Of a stretch of 64,000 nt of DNA, positions 51,124 to 60,271 are shown in pieces (the stretch's first letter is position 1; each line of letters starts with the position of its first letter). This DNA is from Azospirillum formosense (GTDB taxonomy: Bacteria; Pseudomonadota; Alphaproteobacteria; Azospirillales; Azospirillaceae). A program made the position numbers and the translations under genes. Below the pieces are notes generated by a model that worked only from the letters and a program-made list of their open reading frames with translations, made no database searches and was not told the DNA's origin. Location of the stretch: contig NZ_CP159403.1 of assembly GCF_040500525.1 (NCBI RefSeq), positions 1,028,501 to 1,092,500 on the forward strand. Direction: 5' to 3'.

Positions 51124-52120
51124 GGGTCTCTCCCGCATGATGGCAGGCGACAAGGCCGCTTCCGGCCCGCCGCGGCGGCGGAACGGCCTGGACACAGCGT
51201 TCGTCGGCCAGCGGACAGCGCGGAGCGAAGGCGCAGCCGGGGGGCATCGCCGCCAGCGCCGGCACGGTTCCGGGAATTTCGGCCAGACGCTCCCGCACCG
51301 CGCCGGCCGCTCCGGCCCCGGCTCTCGGCTGCGCCGCGATCAGGCCGCGGGTGTAGGGGTGGAGCGGATCGGCGAAGAGGTCGCGGGTGTCCCGCTCCTC
51401 CACCTTGCGACCGGCGTACATCACCAGAACGCGGTCGACATAGCGCGACACCACGCCGAGGTCGTGGGTGATGAAGACCACGGCGGTGCCCTGCTCCCGC
51501 CGCAGCTCGTCGATCAGGCCGAGGATCTGCGCCTGGATGGTGACGTCGAGCGCGGTCGTCGGCTCGTCGGCGACCAGCACGGCCGGGGCGCCGGCCAGCG
51601 CCATGGCGATCATCACCCGCTGGCGCATGCCGCCCGACAGGCGGTGCGGGTATTCGGCGAAGCGGCGCTCCGGATCGGGAATGCGCACCCGTTCCAGAAG
51701 CGCCAGAGTCCGCTCGCGCGCCGCCTTTCGGCTGACCGGCTCGTGTTCGAGGATCGCCTCCATGATCTGCTCACCCACGGTCAGCACCGGGTTGAGCGCG
51801 GTCATAGGCTCCTGGAAGATCATCGCGATGCGGGCGCCGCGCACGCGCCGCAGCGCCGCCTCGTCGAGCGCCAGCAGGTCGCGGCCCTCCAGCCGCACCG
51901 TGCCCCCGGTCACCCGGCCGGGCGGCGGGATGAGGCCAAGCAGGGCCAGCGCGGTCAGCGACTTGCCGCAGCCGCTCTCGCCGACGATGGCGAGCATCTC
52001 GCCGCTCCCGACCGAGAAGGACAGATCGCGCACCGCCGGCAGCAGGCCGCGGCGGGTCTGGAAGCCGATCGACAGGCCATCGACGGCCAGCACCGGTTCC
52101 TTCGGCACGTCGTGGCTCAT
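51113..52120 (-). CDS. Oligopeptide/dipeptide-type ABC transporter ATPase (OppD/DppD type)
   Basis: This 335-residue ATPase has Walker [18 protein letters not shown], signature [15 protein letters not shown], Walker [19 protein letters not shown] and the C-terminal [17 protein letters not shown] motif. It overlaps the permease gene upstream by four bases (ATGA) and the OppF-type gene downstream by 11 bases. It energises import together with the OppF-type partner. Substrate class (peptide, opine, nickel, glutathione) cannot be told from the ATPases. Confidence 0.92.
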   Translation of the reverse strand: MSHDVPKEPVLAVDGLSIGFQTRRGLLPAVRDLSFSVGSGEMLAIVGESGCGKSLTALALLGLIPPPGRVTGGTVRLEGRDLLALDEAALRRVRGARIAMIFQEPMTALNPVLTVGEQIMEAILEHEPVSRKAARERTLALLERVRIPDPERRFAEYPHRLSGGMRQRVMIAMALAGAPAVLVADEPTTALDVTIQAQILGLIDELRREQGTAVVFITHDLGVVSRYVDRVLVMYAGRKVEERDTRDLFADPLHPYTRGLIAAQPRAGAGAAGAVRERLAEIPGTVPALAAMPPGCAFAPRCPLADERCVQAVPPPRRAGSGLVACHHAGETHAP

Positions 52121-52998
52121 CGCCGTTCCCCCTTGCCGCTCAGCACGTCGTTCAGCCCGTCGCCCAGCAGGTTCAGCGCCAGCACGGCGATGACGATGGC
52201 CACGCCGGGAATGGCGGCGACGTGCGGATCGGTGCGGATCGTCTCGCGCCCCGCCCCGACCATGCCGCCCCAGCTGACGACGTTGGGATCGCCGAGGCCG
52301 AGGAAGGACAGCGAGGATTCGGTGAGGATGGCGGTCGCCACCAGGATGGAGGCCGACACGATCACCGGCGCCAGCGCGTTCGGCAGGATGTGCCGGACAA
52401 TGATCCGGGCGTCGGACGCGCCGAGGATGATCGAGGCCTGGGCCAGCTCGCTGTTGCGCAGCCGCAGCACCTCCGCCCGCACCAGCCGCGCCAGCCCCGA
52501 CCAGGAGGTGATGCCAATGGCCGCGGTGATGGTGGCGATGGACGGCTGCAGGATGGCGACCAGGGCCAGCGTGAACAGGAAGGGCGGAATGGTCTGGAAC
52601 AGCTCGGTCACCCGCATCAGCGCCCGGTCGATCCTCCCGCCGTAATAGCCGGCGAGCGAGCCGATGCCGATGCCGATCACCAGCGACACCAGGGCCGCCA
52701 CCCCGCCGATCAACAGCGAGACGCGGGCACCGTGGAAGATGCCCGACGCCAGATCCCGGCCCATCATGTCGGTGCCGAGGGGAAACGCGGCGTCCTCGCC
52801 CGGGCGCAGCAGCGGCATCCCCGCCATGTCCAGCGGGTCGCCGGTGAAGGCGATGTCGGCGAAGGCCGCCATGGCGAGGATGCCGGCCAGCAGGATCAGC
52901 CCCAGCAGCGCCGACGGACGGCGCAGCAGCCGCCCGACGGTGGTGTCGCGGAAATCCGCCCGCGCCGGCGGGAGGGAAGCGGTCTCGGGAAGAGCCAT
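52117..52998 (-). CDS. Oligopeptide/dipeptide-type ABC transporter permease (OppC/DppC type)
   Basis: This 293-residue permease has about six hydrophobic segments. It includes the family N-terminal stretch [41 protein letters not shown], and the coupling EAA-like region [31 protein letters not shown]. It pairs with the OppB-type protein. The start is three bases after the oppB stop. Confidence 0.92.
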   Translation of the reverse strand: MALPETASLPPARADFRDTTVGRLLRRPSALLGLILLAGILAMAAFADIAFTGDPLDMAGMPLLRPGEDAAFPLGTDMMGRDLASGIFHGARVSLLIGGVAALVSLVIGIGIGSLAGYYGGRIDRALMRVTELFQTIPPFLFTLALVAILQPSIATITAAIGITSWSGLARLVRAEVLRLRNSELAQASIILGASDARIIVRHILPNALAPVIVSASILVATAILTESSLSFLGLGDPNVVSWGGMVGAGRETIRTDPHVAAIPGVAIVIAVLALNLLGDGLNDVLSGKGERR

Positions 52999-53001
52999 CG
53001 G

Positions 53002-53970
53002 TCAGTTGAGTTCAATGCGAGGGTCGAGCAGCGTGTAGACGAGATCGACCGCGATGTTGACGAGGACCACGACCACCGACGAGCAGAAGAGGATGCCGAG
53101 CAGCAGATTGAGGTCGCGCTGAAAGAGCGCCGCGAAGGCCAGCCGGCCCAGCCCCGGCCAGGAGAACACCGTCTCCACCAGAACCGCCCCGCCGAGGATG
53201 GAGCCGAGCTGCACGCCGAGCGTGGTGACGATCGGCAGCAGGGCGTTGCGCAGCACGTGGCGCCAGGCGATGCGGCGGGGCCGCACCCCCTTGGCCCGCG
53301 CGGTGCGGACGAAGTCCTGGCCGTAGACCTCCAGCATCGCCGCCCGCATCAGCCGGGCGTATATGGCGAGGTAGAACAGCCCGAGCGTCACCGCCGGCAG
53401 CACCAGATGCAGCGCCACGTCGCCGACCAGGGCAAGGCCGCTGAGGTTGGCCTCGACGCTGGTCATTCCGCCGACCGGCAGCCAGTCCAGGATGACGGAG
53501 AAGACGACGATCAGCATGATGCCGACCCAGAAGACCGGGGTGGCGTAGAACAGCAGCGCCACGATGGAGATCACCGTGTCGGTCAGCTTCCCCGCCTGCC
53601 GGGCGGCGAGGAAGCCCAGCGAGCAGCCGGCGACCAGCGCGAAGCCGATGGCCGTTCCCATCAGCAGCAGCGTCGCCGGAAGGCGCTGCAGGATCAGCTC
53701 CGACACCGGCAGCGACTGGCGGAAGGAATAGCCGAGGTCGAAGGTCACCAGATTGCCGAGATAGCGCAGGAACTGGACGTGGAGTGGCTGGTCGAGCCCG
53801 AACTGCCGCCGCAGCGCCTCCATATACTCCGGCGTCGCCGCCCCGGACTCCCCCGCCAGCACCTGGGCCGCGTCGCCGGGCGCCAGATGCAGCAGGAAGA
53901 AGTTGATCAGCGCGATGCCCAGGAGGACGAAGACCACCTGGGCGGCGCTGCGCCTGAGATAGGTCAGCAC
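53002..53970 (-). CDS. Oligopeptide/dipeptide-type ABC transporter permease (OppB/DppB type)
   Basis: This 322-residue permease begins MLTYLRRSAAQVVFVLLGIALINF, then LAPGDAAQVLAGE and, in the cytoplasmic loop, VYGQDFVRTARAKGVRPRRIAWRHVLRNALLP, the EAA motif of the family. About six hydrophobic segments are seen. It begins six bases after the binding-protein stop. Confidence 0.92.
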   Translation of the reverse strand: MLTYLRRSAAQVVFVLLGIALINFFLLHLAPGDAAQVLAGESGAATPEYMEALRRQFGLDQPLHVQFLRYLGNLVTFDLGYSFRQSLPVSELILQRLPATLLLMGTAIGFALVAGCSLGFLAARQAGKLTDTVISIVALLFYATPVFWVGIMLIVVFSVILDWLPVGGMTSVEANLSGLALVGDVALHLVLPAVTLGLFYLAIYARLMRAAMLEVYGQDFVRTARAKGVRPRRIAWRHVLRNALLPIVTTLGVQLGSILGGAVLVETVFSWPGLGRLAFAALFQRDLNLLLGILFCSSVVVVLVNIAVDLVYTLLDPRIELN

Positions 53971-53976
53971 GGCGCG

Positions 53977-55632
53977 TCAGTTCCCCTTCGGGGCGTCGAC
54001 GAAGCGGGCGTTCTTCAGCGAGGAGTAGACCTGATCGCCCTGCTCGACGATGCCCTGGAGGTCGGCCGAATAGACCGAGAAGAAGTTCAGCTCCAGCAGC
54101 GGCAGCGAGGGCACATCGCCTAGGACGATGTCCTGGAACTCGTTGAACTGGGCGACGCGCGTGGCCGGATCGCCCTCGACGCCGGCCGCCTGGATCAGCG
54201 CGTCGGCCTTGGCGTTGCGGTAGCCCGACCCGTTGGTCCAGGGCGTGCCGGTGCCGAGCCAGCCCGACCAGAAGGCGCGCACCACACCGATCTGCGGATC
54301 GGGGAAGGCGTTGTTGTAGGAGATGGCGAAGTCGAAATCACGGTCGACATAGACGCGCTTGATGAAGGCGGCGCTGTCCTGCGAGCGGATGGTCACCTCG
54401 ATGCCGACGCGCTTCAGCGCCTGCTTGAGGAACTCGCCGGTGCGGCGGTAATCGTCGCCGTAGGGCAGGAAGTCATGGGTCAGCGTGAAGCGCACGCCGT
54501 TGGCGTCGCGCTTGAGGCCGGCCTCGTCCAGCAGCGCCTCGGCCTTCTTCACGTCGAAGGGATACTGCGGCAGCTTGGCGTTGTGGAAGGTGACGAGCGA
54601 CGACGGCACCGGGCTGATCGCCGGCTTGGCGTAGCCGAACCAGACGATCTTCGCCAGGGCGGCGCGGTCGATGGCGTGGGCGATGGCCCGGCGCACCCGG
54701 ACGTCCTTGAGATACTGGTTCTCGATGTTGAAATCGAGGTAGAGCAGCGGCGACAGCCATTCGTAGCCGCGGGTGTCGACCTTCAGGCGCGGCATCTTGG
54801 CCAGCCGCTCGGCGTCGCGGAAGGGCACCGGGTTGTAGGGGGCGTACTGGATCTCCCCCTTTTCGATCGCCGCGGCGCGGGCGGCCGCGTCGGGGATCAT
54901 GCGGAACAGCAGCCGGTCGAGGTGCGGCTTGCCGGCCTCCCAATAATCCGGGTTGCGGGTCAGCTCGACGAACTCGCCGCGCTTCCACTCCTTGAAGACG
55001 AAGGGGCCGGTGCCGACCGGCTTGTTGTTGTACGGGTTGTTGAGGACGTCGGTGCCCTCGTAGAGGTGCTTGGGCAGGATCGGGGCGCCGACGCCGTTCA
55101 GCACCGACAGGATCGGCAGCGACGGCTTGGACAGGCGCAGGATGACGGTGGCGTCGTCCGGGGTGTCGACCTGGGTGACGTTCTCGAACAGCGACTTGTT
55201 GCGCGGGTGGATGGTTTTCCAGACATTCTCCAGCGACCATTTCACGTCGGCGGCGGAGAAGGGCTTCCCGTCATGCCATTTCACACCGCTGCGCAGGTGG
55301 AACGTGATGGTCAACCCGTCGGGCGCCACCTCCCAGCGTTCGGCCAGGGCCGGTTTCGGCTTCAGCTCGAAGTCGTAGGTGACCAGGCCGTCGAAGATGT
55401 TGCCGGCAACCACCTGGGTCGGCTGCGCCATGTTGGTCGAGGGCGTGAGGGTCACCGGCTCCGGCTGCAGGATGATGCTGAGCGTGCCGCCCTGGCGCGC
55501 CTCCTGCGCCGCGGCGCTTTCCAGCGAGCCCGGAAGCACGCCGACCACCACCGCGGCCGTCATCATCGCCGCCGCGGCCACCACCAGCCTCCGGCGAATC
55601 CCCGTTCCGACCTGCCGATCCCGTCCCATCAT
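53977..55632 (-). CDS. Family 5 periplasmic substrate-binding protein (OppA/DppA type)
   Basis: This 551-residue exported protein has a basic N terminus (GIRRRLVVAAAAMMTAAVVVGVLPGSLESAAAQEA) as signal peptide. The family 5 core then shows GNIFDGLVTYDFELKPKPALAERWEVAPDG, ITFHLRSGVKWHDGKPFSAADVKWSLEN, NNPYNNKPVGTGPFVFKEW and VRRAIAHAIDRAALAKIVWFGYAKPA. It delivers peptides or peptide-like ligands to the B/C/D/F complex. Tandem ATG codons at 55632 and 55629 are both possible; GGAG seven bases upstream favours the first. It is the first gene of the operon and divergent from acoR. Confidence 0.92.
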   Translation of the reverse strand: MMGRDRQVGTGIRRRLVVAAAAMMTAAVVVGVLPGSLESAAAQEARQGGTLSIILQPEPVTLTPSTNMAQPTQVVAGNIFDGLVTYDFELKPKPALAERWEVAPDGLTITFHLRSGVKWHDGKPFSAADVKWSLENVWKTIHPRNKSLFENVTQVDTPDDATVILRLSKPSLPILSVLNGVGAPILPKHLYEGTDVLNNPYNNKPVGTGPFVFKEWKRGEFVELTRNPDYWEAGKPHLDRLLFRMIPDAAARAAAIEKGEIQYAPYNPVPFRDAERLAKMPRLKVDTRGYEWLSPLLYLDFNIENQYLKDVRVRRAIAHAIDRAALAKIVWFGYAKPAISPVPSSLVTFHNAKLPQYPFDVKKAEALLDEAGLKRDANGVRFTLTHDFLPYGDDYRRTGEFLKQALKRVGIEVTIRSQDSAAFIKRVYVDRDFDFAISYNNAFPDPQIGVVRAFWSGWLGTGTPWTNGSGYRNAKADALIQAAGVEGDPATRVAQFNEFQDIVLGDVPSLPLLELNFFSVYSADLQGIVEQGDQVYSSLKNARFVDAPKGN

Positions 55633-55982
55633 TCTGCTCTCCGGCGCGAACTGTGTAAGGCGGCCGATTAAGCCCAGCGACCGTCTGGAGGTCAATACGA
55701 TTTCACATAAAAGCATCTCTGGTATGCCACAAAAATTAACTGTTATATTAGTAAATACTTAACGCGAAAATCCCCCCGGATCGGCGCGGTCGGCGGACCA
55801 TGCGCGGGAATGGCTCGGCGCGCAGAGGGCGGCGCCGGTTGCCGACCAGGGCACACGCGTCCGCCAACCCGCCCTGGAATGATGCTTTTGCACACGTTGC
55901 GCCAAGCGCGAGCGCATTGGTACCATCGGCACCAAATTTTCAGTGTGCCGAACCAAGCAAAAGCCACTTGGGAGGATCGACG
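55633..55982. promoter_or_regulatory. Divergent promoter region between the Opp-type operon and acoR
   Basis: This 350-base gap holds no gene. The half nearer the Opp operon is AT-rich (around 55690-55765, AAAATTAACTGTTATATTAG), which suits promoter DNA. No consensus sigma-54 motif or strong palindrome was found here. Confidence 0.4.
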
Positions 55983-57920
55983 ATGAAAAGCGCGCGGACG
56001 GCGCACATCGACGAGCTTTTGCGCGTTTCCGAAGGGGTGGGGTCCGGGCGTGACGCGATCATCCAGGAGTCCTGGCGCCGTTGCGTGGCCGACCACAAGC
56101 TCGACCCGGCTGTCGCGCGCGAGGCCTACATCCTGCCTCACGAACGGCTGCGCGTGCACCGCGACGCGATGGACGAGTTCCTGCGCATGGCGCGCTTCGG
56201 GCTGGAGGCGCTGTACCGGCAGGTGGCGGGCATGGGCTATGTGCTGCTGCTGACCGACAGCAACGGCATCACCGTCGATTTCATCGGCGACCCGACCTTC
56301 GACGATCACCTGCGCCACGCCGGGCTGTATCTGGGGGCGGATTGGAACGAGGGGCGCGCCGGCACCTGCGCCGTCGGCACCTGCATCGCGACGGGCGAGC
56401 CGCTGACCGTGCACCAGACCGACCATTTCGACGCCACCCACATCGGCCTGACCTGCACGGCCTCCCCCGTCTACGACAGCGGCGGTGAGCTTGCCGCGGT
56501 CTTGGACATCTCGGCGCTGCGCTCGCCGGAACCGAAGATCAGCCAGCATCTGGCGCTGCAGATGGTCCGCGGCTACGCGCACAAGATCGAGACGGCCAAC
56601 CTCTACAACAACTTCCGGCGGGACTGGGTGGTCAAGCTCTCCTCCTCGCAGGAGTTCGCGGAGGTCGACCCGGATCTGGTCGTCGCGCTGGACGGCGCCG
56701 GCCGGATCATCGGTTTCAACGACCGCGCCCGCCGGGTTCTGACGCAGGGCGAGAACAGCGGCGCGCCTCTGCTCGGCCGCTCCTTCTCCGACGTCTTCGA
56801 CGCGGAGGTGGACGACCTGCTGCGGTTCGTGCGCTCCATGCCGTCCGACCAGCGCACGCTGCGGCTGAAGCGCTGCGGCACCCCCCTCTTCGCCCAGGCG
56901 ATGCCGCCGCCGGCCATCACCGTGCCGCGCCCGCGCCCCGCGGAGGAGACCAAACTGCCGACGCCGCTCCAGGCCGTGTCCGGCGGCGACCCTGCCCTGG
57001 CGTCCATGCTGGCGCGGGCGGCGAAGCTGGTGAACACGCGCATGAGCCTGCTGATCCACGGCGAGACCGGAACCGGCAAGGAGCATTTCGCCAAGGCCCT
57101 GCACCGGGCCAGCGTGCGCGCCGGGAAACCCTTCGTCGCCGTGAACTGCGCCGCCCTGCCGGAATCGCTGATCGAAAGCGAGCTGTTCGGGCACGAGCCC
57201 GGTTCCTTCACCGGCGCGGCGTCGCGCGGCAAGAAGGGTCTGGTGCTGGAGGCGGATGGCGGCACCCTGTTCCTGGACGAGATCGGGGACATGCCGCTGT
57301 CCTCGCAGACCCGCCTGCTGCGCGTGCTGGCGGAGCGGGAGGTGACTCCGGTCGGCCGAACCAGGGCCGTGTCGGTGGACGTGCGCGTGATCGCGGCGAC
57401 GCACCGCAATCTGGTCGACCTCGTGAAGTCCGGCGCCTTCCGCGACGACCTGTATTTCCGCCTGAATGGCGCCGTCTTCACCCTGCCGCCGTTGCGCCAG
57501 CGCGGCGACCTCGACTGGCTGATCGACCGTCTGCTGGCCGAGCGGGTGGACCGCGAGGGCATCGACTTCGCCATAACCGCTCCGGCTCTGGCGGCCTTGC
57601 GCGCCCACAGCTGGCCCGGCAACGTGCGGGAACTGGTGAACGTGCTCGACTATGCCTGCGCCGTCTGCGCGGACGGAATGATCACGTTGGACGACCTGCC
57701 CGAACCGGTCCATCGCAGCGGCGAGTTCGAGGCCTGGCCGGCTGACGCCCCGCCACTGTCGTTCCCCGCCGCGGCGGACGATCAGGCCGACCGCCTGCGC
57801 GAGGCGCTGCGCCGGCAGCACTGGAACGTGTCGGCCGTGGCGCGCGACCTGGGGGTCGACCGCTCGACCATCCACCGCCAGATGCGCCGCCATGGGATCG
57901 TGCCGCCGCATCGGGCGTAG
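55983..57920 (+). CDS. acoR: Sigma-54-dependent activator of acetoin catabolism
   Basis: This 645-residue activator has an N-terminal GAF-type sensory region (about 80-200; AGTCAVGTCIATGEPLTVHQ), a PAS-like segment (DPDLVVALDGAGRIIGFNDRARRVL), and the AAA+ domain with Walker A HGETGTGKEHFAKALH, the sigma-54 contact loop GSFTGA (the GAFTGA position), Walker B GGTLFLDEIGDMPL and a Fis-type helix-turn-helix at the end (VSAVARDLGVDRSTIHRQMRRHG). No receiver is present, so it responds to a ligand. The ATG at 55983 follows GGAGG with seven bases spacing. It stands next to acoXABC, whose promoter has a matching sigma-54 site. Confidence 0.93.
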   Translation: MKSARTAHIDELLRVSEGVGSGRDAIIQESWRRCVADHKLDPAVAREAYILPHERLRVHRDAMDEFLRMARFGLEALYRQVAGMGYVLLLTDSNGITVDFIGDPTFDDHLRHAGLYLGADWNEGRAGTCAVGTCIATGEPLTVHQTDHFDATHIGLTCTASPVYDSGGELAAVLDISALRSPEPKISQHLALQMVRGYAHKIETANLYNNFRRDWVVKLSSSQEFAEVDPDLVVALDGAGRIIGFNDRARRVLTQGENSGAPLLGRSFSDVFDAEVDDLLRFVRSMPSDQRTLRLKRCGTPLFAQAMPPPAITVPRPRPAEETKLPTPLQAVSGGDPALASMLARAAKLVNTRMSLLIHGETGTGKEHFAKALHRASVRAGKPFVAVNCAALPESLIESELFGHEPGSFTGAASRGKKGLVLEADGGTLFLDEIGDMPLSSQTRLLRVLAEREVTPVGRTRAVSVDVRVIAATHRNLVDLVKSGAFRDDLYFRLNGAVFTLPPLRQRGDLDWLIDRLLAERVDREGIDFAITAPALAALRAHSWPGNVRELVNVLDYACAVCADGMITLDDLPEPVHRSGEFEAWPADAPPLSFPAAADDQADRLREALRRQHWNVSAVARDLGVDRSTIHRQMRRHGIVPPHRA

Positions 57921-57922
57921 GA

Positions 57923-57946
57923 CCCGCCCCGCCTCCGGGGAGCGGG
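57923..57946. terminator. Hairpin after acoR
   Basis: CCCGCCCC...GGGGAGCGGG folds into a stem with one bulge right after the acoR stop. No U-tract follows, so it is a weak candidate. Confidence 0.3.
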
Positions 57947-57955
57947 CTTCACCGA

Positions 57956-57998
57956 TGCAACACCTGTGGCGTCCGCCTGCGGCAGGTCGTGCAACACC
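57956..57998. promoter_or_regulatory. Direct repeat upstream of the aco promoter
   Basis: TGCAACACC occurs at 57956-57964 and 57990-57998, 34 bases apart, about 60-105 bases upstream of the -24 element. An imperfect palindrome CCTGCGGCAGG lies between. The placement fits activator sites for AcoR. Confidence 0.5.
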
Positions 57999-58058
57999 GC
58001 CCCGCCTCACCCGCACGAGACTCCCGGATTTCTCAGACAATCAGCCGCGCAAACAAAC

Positions 58059-58074
58059 TGGCACGCCTCCTGCA
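58059..58074 (+). promoter_or_regulatory. Sigma-54 promoter of acoXABC
   Basis: TGGCACGCCTCCTGCA matches the -24/-12 consensus TGGCACG-N4-TTGCW with one change, and GG and GC are the required 12 bases apart. It lies 39 bases upstream of the acoX GTG. Its neighbour AcoR is a sigma-54 activator, which supports the call. Confidence 0.85.
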
Positions 58075-58112
58075 ATTCGTCCCGCGACGCAGAAGCTGGG
58101 AAGGAGTGCAGC

Positions 58113-59189
58113 GTGGTTCCGGTTGTCGGCATCATCGCCAATCCAGTCTCCGCCCGTGACATACGCCGGGTCGTCGCCAACGCGGCCAGCCTGCAGATCA
58201 CGGATCGGGCGAACATCGTCCTGCGCGTCCTGGCCGCACTCCGCGCCTGCGGGGTGGCCGACGTCCTGATGATGCCGGAGCAGGGCGGCATTCGCGGCCA
58301 TGTGGAGCGCGGCGTCGCCCGCGCCCGCGCGCACGGCGACACGCCCTATCCCGCCATTCACCTCGTGGACATGCCGGTGACTGGCACCGTTGCCGACACC
58401 CACCGGGCCGCCACGGCCATGCGGCAGGCCGGCGTGGCCGCCGTCGTGGTGCTGGGCGGCGACGGCACGCATCGCGCCGTGGCCGCCCATTGCGGCGACA
58501 TGCCCATCGCCGGCATCTCCACCGGCACCAACAACGCCTTCCCCGAACACCGGGAGCCGACCATCACCGGGCTGGCGACCGGCCTTGCGGTGACGGGCCG
58601 GGTGCCCGCCTCCATCGCCTTTTCCATGAACAAGCGCATCGACGTCTGCGTCAACGGCGGCGATGTGCGGGAGATCGCGCTGGTGGACGTGGCGCTGGTG
58701 ACGGAGCGCTACATCGGCGCCCGCGCGCTTTACCGGACGGAGAATTTCCGGGAGCTGTTCGTGACCTTCGCCGATCCGGAGGTGATCGGCATGTCCGCCA
58801 TCGCCGGCCTGCTGGAACCCGTCGCCCGCGACGAGAGCGGCGGGCTGATGGTCCGCCTCGCCACGCCCGCCCAGCGGCAGGCCGGCAATTGCCGGACCGA
58901 GCTGCGCGCCCCCATAGCGCCGGGGATGGTCACCGCGGTCGGCGTCACCGACTGGCGCCGCATGCCGGCCGGCGTGCCCTTCGTTCCGGAGGTGAAGGCG
59001 GGCTCCATCGCGCTGGATGGCGAGCGCGAGGTGTCCTTTTCGGCGCGCGACCGCGTGTCCCTGACATTGCGGGACGACGCCTTCCGCACCGTCGACGTGA
59101 GCGGCTGCATGCGGTTCGCCGCCCAGAACCGGCTGCTAGCCGGCGTTCCGGCGCCCGCCCCGGCCACGCTCTCAAAAGCCGCCCTTTAA
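58113..59189 (+). CDS. acoX: AcoX, acetoin-operon ATP-NAD-kinase-like protein
   Basis: This 358-residue protein has the NAD-kinase fold: VVGIIANPVSARDIRRVVANA at the start, VAAVVVLGGDGTHRAVA near 115 (the GGDG motif) and ISTGTNNAFPEHREPTITGL. AcoX proteins are a conserved part of acetoin operons; their biochemical role is not settled, though a kinase or cofactor-related function is usually supposed. The GTG at 58113 is chosen because AAGGAG lies six bases upstream. It is the first gene after the sigma-54 promoter. Confidence 0.9.
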   Translation: MVPVVGIIANPVSARDIRRVVANAASLQITDRANIVLRVLAALRACGVADVLMMPEQGGIRGHVERGVARARAHGDTPYPAIHLVDMPVTGTVADTHRAATAMRQAGVAAVVVLGGDGTHRAVAAHCGDMPIAGISTGTNNAFPEHREPTITGLATGLAVTGRVPASIAFSMNKRIDVCVNGGDVREIALVDVALVTERYIGARALYRTENFRELFVTFADPEVIGMSAIAGLLEPVARDESGGLMVRLATPAQRQAGNCRTELRAPIAPGMVTAVGVTDWRRMPAGVPFVPEVKAGSIALDGEREVSFSARDRVSLTLRDDAFRTVDVSGCMRFAAQNRLLAGVPAPAPATLSKAAL

Positions 59190-59200
59190 GAACCAGCCCG

Positions 59201-59229
59201 TCAAAAAGCCAACCCATCAAAAAGCCAAC
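59201..59229 (+). repeat. Tandem duplication in the acoX-acoA gap
   Basis: TCAAAAAGCCAAC occurs twice with a 16-base period, just before the acoA ribosome binding site AGGGGAG. It may be a recent duplication. Confidence 0.6.
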
Positions 59230-59244
59230 AAGGGGAGAAACACC

Positions 59245-60243
59245 ATGACCGAGGATCTTGCTTCCCAGGGGCCGTTTCCCTTGAGCCGCGACGACCTGCT
59301 GAAAGCCTACCGGATCATGCGGACGATCCGCGAGTTCGAGGAGCGGCTGCACATCGACTTCGCCAAGGGCGACATCCCCGGCTTCGTTCATCTCTACGCC
59401 GGCGAGGAGGCAAGCGCCGCCGGCATCATGATGCACCTCAAGGACAACGACCGCATCGCCTCCACCCACCGCGGCCACGGGCACTGCATCGCCAAGGGCG
59501 TGGACGTGCACGAGATGATGGCGGAGATCTACGGCCGCTCCACCGGCGCTTGCCGGGGCAAGGGCGGGTCGATGCACATCGCGGATCTGTCCAAGGGCAT
59601 GATGGGCGCGAACGGGATTCTCGGAGCCGGCGCTCCGCTGGCCTGCGGGGCGGCACTGGCCGCCAAGGTGCGCGGCGACGGCGGGGTCGGCATCAGCTTC
59701 GTCGGCGACGGCGCGTCCAACCAGGGCACCTTCCTGGAAAGCCTGAACCTCGCCGCGGTGTGGAACCTGCCGGCCATCTTCGTGGTGGAGAACAACGGCT
59801 ACGCCGAATCCACGTCCCGCAACTGGGCGGTGGCGGTGGACTCCTACATCGACCGGGCCAGCGGCTTCGGCCTTCCCGGCGTCACGGTGGACGGCACCGA
59901 CTTCTTCGCCGTGTACGAGGCGGCGGGCGAGATCATCCGCCGGGCGCGCGAGGGCGGCGGCCCGGCGCTGCTCGAATGCAACATGGTCCGCTTCTTCGGC
60001 CACTTCGAAGGCGACGCCCAGACCTACCGGGCGAAGGGCGAGGTGGAGGCGATCCGCGCCAGCCGCGACTGCATCCGGATGTTCGCCGAGCGCGTGATCG
60101 AGGCCGGCGTCATCTCCCGCGCCGAGTTGGAGACCATCGACAAAGAGGTGATGGAACTGATCGAGGACGCCGTCCGCTCGGCCAAGTCCGCCCCGCTGCC
60201 CGGTCCGGCCGACCTGCTGACCGACGTCTACGTCTCCTACTGA
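59245..60243 (+). CDS. acoA: Acetoin dehydrogenase E1 component, alpha subunit
   Basis: This 332-residue thiamine-diphosphate enzyme subunit shows GFVHLYAGEEASAAGIMMHL near 45, RGKGGSMHIADLSKGMMGAN near 105, and the TPP motif GDGASNQGTFLESLNLAAVWNLPAIFVVENNGYAES. It pairs with AcoB to cleave acetoin and transfer the acetyl group to lipoyl-AcoC, releasing acetaldehyde. The length and order match AcoA of Ralstonia and Pseudomonas. AGGGGAG precedes the ATG. Confidence 0.94.
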   Translation: MTEDLASQGPFPLSRDDLLKAYRIMRTIREFEERLHIDFAKGDIPGFVHLYAGEEASAAGIMMHLKDNDRIASTHRGHGHCIAKGVDVHEMMAEIYGRSTGACRGKGGSMHIADLSKGMMGANGILGAGAPLACGAALAAKVRGDGGVGISFVGDGASNQGTFLESLNLAAVWNLPAIFVVENNGYAESTSRNWAVAVDSYIDRASGFGLPGVTVDGTDFFAVYEAAGEIIRRAREGGGPALLECNMVRFFGHFEGDAQTYRAKGEVEAIRASRDCIRMFAERVIEAGVISRAELETIDKEVMELIEDAVRSAKSAPLPGPADLLTDVYVSY

Positions 60244-60271
60244 CAACGCCTGCGAAACGGAGGAATGCACC

